DNA of 13,118 nucleotides from NCBI GenBank assembly GCA_050303435.1, contig JBNLBT010000091.1, positions 1-13,118 of the forward strand, in the 5' to 3' direction. Shown in pieces: positions 11,047-13,118 of the stretch (position 1 is its first letter; every line of letters starts with the position of its first letter). The notes under the pieces were generated by a model, which was given only the letters and a program-made list of their open reading frames with translations, searched no databases and had not been told where the DNA came from. The translations under genes and the position numbers were made by a program. This DNA is from JBNLBT01 sp050303435. GTDB lineage: Bacteria; Pseudomonadota; Gammaproteobacteria; Xanthomonadales; Marinicellaceae.

Positions 11047-13047
11047 TCATTCAAAGCCATCGGCAAATATCGGCCCGCACGTCTCCGCCTGCGCCGGGTT
11101 GATCACCACATGGAAACGCCGACCGGACTGCATCGTCGCCAGATCCTGATTGAAGATTGACCAGCGTTCGACGGACTCGTCGTACCACACGCCGATGCTG
11201 TGCCCTCCGACCAGACTTGCATCGTTGACCGCGGTGGCCAGCACCTGAGCGCAGGCGTTGCCGTTCAACAGGGGGTGATCCAGAAGCGTGTAATTGAACA
11301 AAAGATTGCTGCCGCCCGCGGTGTGCACCCAGGCGTTGAGCGAGGCGTGCTGAACATACACATTGAACGCCGTGCCGTCGGGCATGTTGGTGCCATCCAT
11401 GTTAACTATCGCCCACGACGTCGGTCCGCGGAATTCGACGCCAATGGGCGAGTCGGGCCCACCGCCGGCGGTGTTGTGGGGCGTGACGCTGAGAATTCGC
11501 CCGCTGTTGAGGTTCAGACTCAAGTGATTCAGTATCGTGTAGTCGCTGGCCACACCCACGTTGCGCACATGTTTAAAGGTGTCCACTTCAGTGCCCATGG
11601 AGGCCAGATTGAAAGCCGCAGACGGCAGAATCTGAGCGGCCGGATTCTGGTTGTAAATCCGCCACTGCCCCCCCGCATAACGCACCGCTTCGTTGGCGTT
11701 GTTGTACACCCCGAACGAACGCCCAGCGGGGTTCCAGTTCGGCGTGACCTGAATGTTGACCCGGTCAGGTTGCCCGTCCAGACGCGCATCGGAGAGTGTC
11801 ATTTCATTGCTGGCTACTGAGCCGTTCACCGGCAAGGCGAACCAGTCACCGGCTTCCAGCGCGCCGATGTCGATGTCCCCGCTGCCAGTGTCTGCCGCTT
11901 TTTTCAGCCGGTGCGTGCCGTCCGCGTCCAGATCCGCAGAACCTGCATTGGCGCTCCAAAGCGCTGTTGAACCGGCATCAATGGCCGGCGAGTCCGGGCG
12001 CAAGCGGGCGCTCATCGGCCCCTGAAATCTTGGATCGGCGTTGATGGCGTTGGGCCCCGGCGTATAGCCAAGGTGTGCGCCCACGTCGTGCGTCAGATTG
12101 TAATCGTTGCTGATGCTGACCCCGGCGTCAAAGACAAAGCCCTGGTTGTTGCCGCTCAACAGGTTGTTGTACACCTCGGCGCTCAGCGAGCCACCGCTTT
12201 CAATCAACTCCAATCCCGTCACCGTGTTGATCAAACTGTTGTTGATTGCAATCAGTGTGGATGTGGCACTGCGGTTGACAAAGCGGATGCCGCCGTTGAG
12301 AAACGGCGGGCGGTCGTTGTACACCGCATTGCTCAACACCCAGGCATCGATGCTGCCGGTGCTGCTCTGGTCGTTGATCAAAATTCCGGCGTCCGCGCCG
12401 ACGCGAATGGCATTGGCCACGATGTGCGTGTCTGAATCACCCCCGGATTCGTTGAACACATACACCCCGCGGGCGGCCGCGCCGGTGATCTCGATGGTGT
12501 TGTTGAACAGATAGGAATCCATCAATCCGGTGCCGTCGCTGTGCAGCATCACACCGATGTTGTCCGGAAAAGGGCCTGAAGGTGCATCGACGTTGGCTTT
12601 CAGCCGGTTATAAAACAGGTCCGCGCGCAGCCAGCCGCTGCCTGAATTTTGTATGTACACCGGAGTGTGCTCATCGCCGCTGTCGATGTCGTTGTTCTTG
12701 ATGAGAACCCACATGTCACTGCCCAGTGAGCTCGTAATGCGCAATCCAAAATTGCGCAGCGTCAGCCCTTCGATGCGCACGTTGCCGGGGTTCACTGGAG
12801 TGATGGAAATTTCACCTTCAATCACCGGCTTGAAACCCACACCGGCGACCAGTCCAACCGGATCAACCGCAGTCAGTGCACCGACCAGGGTGGCGTTGCT
12901 GCGAATCTCCACGATTTCGCTGACCGCAGCCGCATTGATGCAGGTTTGCAGCGTGGTGTTGCACGGCGCCACCGTGTCCGGCCAGATCAGACGCGCCTGC
13001 GCCGATTGCCATGCAATCACCAAAAATATAAATACGAATTTTTTCAT
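11047..13047 (-). CDS. Secreted beta-helix protein with three DUF7452-like modules and C-terminal FADGFE motif
   Basis: This encodes 666 residues from the ATG at 13047, which has AGGGAG six bases upstream; an in-frame ATG six codons earlier (13065) lacks this. Residues 1-18 are a Sec signal peptide ending SAQA. Residues about 30-340 show beta-helix strands (RIEGLTLRNFGLRI, LFNNTIEITG, VYNNLLSGNNQGF). Residues 339-398 (DPRFQG ... SPAIDAG ... DIDIGALE) resemble the choice-of-anchor Q domain, also seen in the protein at 3-1862. Residues about 405-650 hold three copies of a ~75-85-residue module (DHPLLNGN, TPNWNP, GVWYD, W-x-IFNQD, FNV) that resembles DUF7452. The protein ends ETCGPIFADGFE at its very C-terminus. 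It is convergent with the GNAT gene and so separately transcribed. Function is unknown; extracellular binding or structural role is inferred. Confidence 0.88.
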   Translation of the reverse strand: MKKFVFIFLVIAWQSAQARLIWPDTVAPCNTTLQTCINAAAVSEIVEIRSNATLVGALTAVDPVGLVAGVGFKPVIEGEISITPVNPGNVRIEGLTLRNFGLRITSSLGSDMWVLIKNNDIDSGDEHTPVYIQNSGSGWLRADLFYNRLKANVDAPSGPFPDNIGVMLHSDGTGLMDSYLFNNTIEITGAAARGVYVFNESGGDSDTHIVANAIRVGADAGILINDQSSTGSIDAWVLSNAVYNDRPPFLNGGIRFVNRSATSTLIAINNSLINTVTGLELIESGGSLSAEVYNNLLSGNNQGFVFDAGVSISNDYNLTHDVGAHLGYTPGPNAINADPRFQGPMSARLRPDSPAIDAGSTALWSANAGSADLDADGTHRLKKAADTGSGDIDIGALEAGDWFALPVNGSVASNEMTLSDARLDGQPDRVNIQVTPNWNPAGRSFGVYNNANEAVRYAGGQWRIYNQNPAAQILPSAAFNLASMGTEVDTFKHVRNVGVASDYTILNHLSLNLNSGRILSVTPHNTAGGGPDSPIGVEFRGPTSWAIVNMDGTNMPDGTAFNVYVQHASLNAWVHTAGGSNLLFNYTLLDHPLLNGNACAQVLATAVNDASLVGGHSIGVWYDESVERWSIFNQDLATMQSGRRFHVVINPAQAETCGPIFADGFE
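11098..11829 (-). repeat. Three tandem DUF7452-like modules
   Basis: The modules cover residues about 405-483, 491-565 and 573-649 of the protein at 11047-13047. Shared elements are a leading L-(S/N/D)-(D/H)-x-x-L-(D/N) turn, a strand with TPNWNP, TPHN or AVND, a GV(Y/E/W) strand, a Trp strand (WRIYNQN, WAIVNMD, WSIFNQD) and a final FN(L/V) or FHV strand. The copies are diverged, unlike the near-identical blocks in the giant protein. DUF7452 is named from memory. Confidence 0.65.
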
Positions 13048-13118
13048 GTGCAACTCCCTGAACATGTCAATGAACCCTCAGCAACAGAATACGCTGCGTG
13101 CAGTAAAAACATGACATA
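13048..13118 (-). promoter_or_regulatory. Upstream region of the 11047-13047 gene
   Basis: Apart from the AGGGAG ribosome site next to the start codon, only a weak -10-like TATTCT is visible on the minus strand, without a convincing -35. No CRP-type box was found here, in contrast to the other two secreted-protein genes. The window ends before the full promoter region can be judged. Confidence 0.2.

Overview
The window is GC-rich chromosomal DNA, probably from a free-living gammaproteobacterium near the Lysobacterales (Xanthomonadales) or Wenzhouxiangellaceae. This placement is an inference from three things: two secreted beta-helix proteins carrying a (I/L)-(F/Y)-x-x-GFE motif at or near the C-terminus, an exosortase-H-like sorting motif lying near the N-terminus of a giant protein instead of at its C-terminus, and CRP/Clp-type operators. 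No RNA genes, CRISPR arrays, insertion sequences or integrases were seen.

Layout. On the minus strand, positions 3-1862 encode a secreted parallel beta-helix protein and 1981-2667 a VIT/CCC1-type Fe/Mn transporter. A terminator-like hairpin, a CRP-like box and a -10-like element lie between them, so they look like separate transcription units. Positions 2668-2991 form a divergent control region. It holds candidate promoters in both directions, a perfect TGTGA-N6-TCACA operator and a foldable leader ending in six T's.

The plus strand then carries a compact run of six genes. The first is an 1849-residue secreted protein (2992-8541) with an internal exosortase-like membrane hairpin, a CBM9-like segment, Ig/cadherin-like repeats and a very long beta-helix. 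It is followed by three tandem phage tail-collar paralogues (8599-10150), a small protein with a Tat-like leader resembling DUF6916 (10153-10500), and a GNAT acetyltransferase (10493-11020). Spacing inside the collar-to-GNAT block is 9, 10, 2 and -8 bases, so this is clearly an operon. The giant gene sits 57 bases upstream with no visible terminator and may be co-transcribed. A convergent minus-strand gene (11047-13047) encodes another secreted beta-helix protein with three C-terminal copies of a module resembling DUF7452.

Functional reading (inference). The locus looks like a surface or extracellular-matrix island. It combines a giant adhesin-like protein that may be processed in its middle by an exosortase, a three-member set of collar-domain proteins with no other phage genes, and two flanking secreted beta-helix proteins. 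The collar triplet with its DUF6916-like and GNAT partners, placed behind a mid-cut giant protein, is the best candidate here for a poorly described system. The exosortase itself is not in the window.
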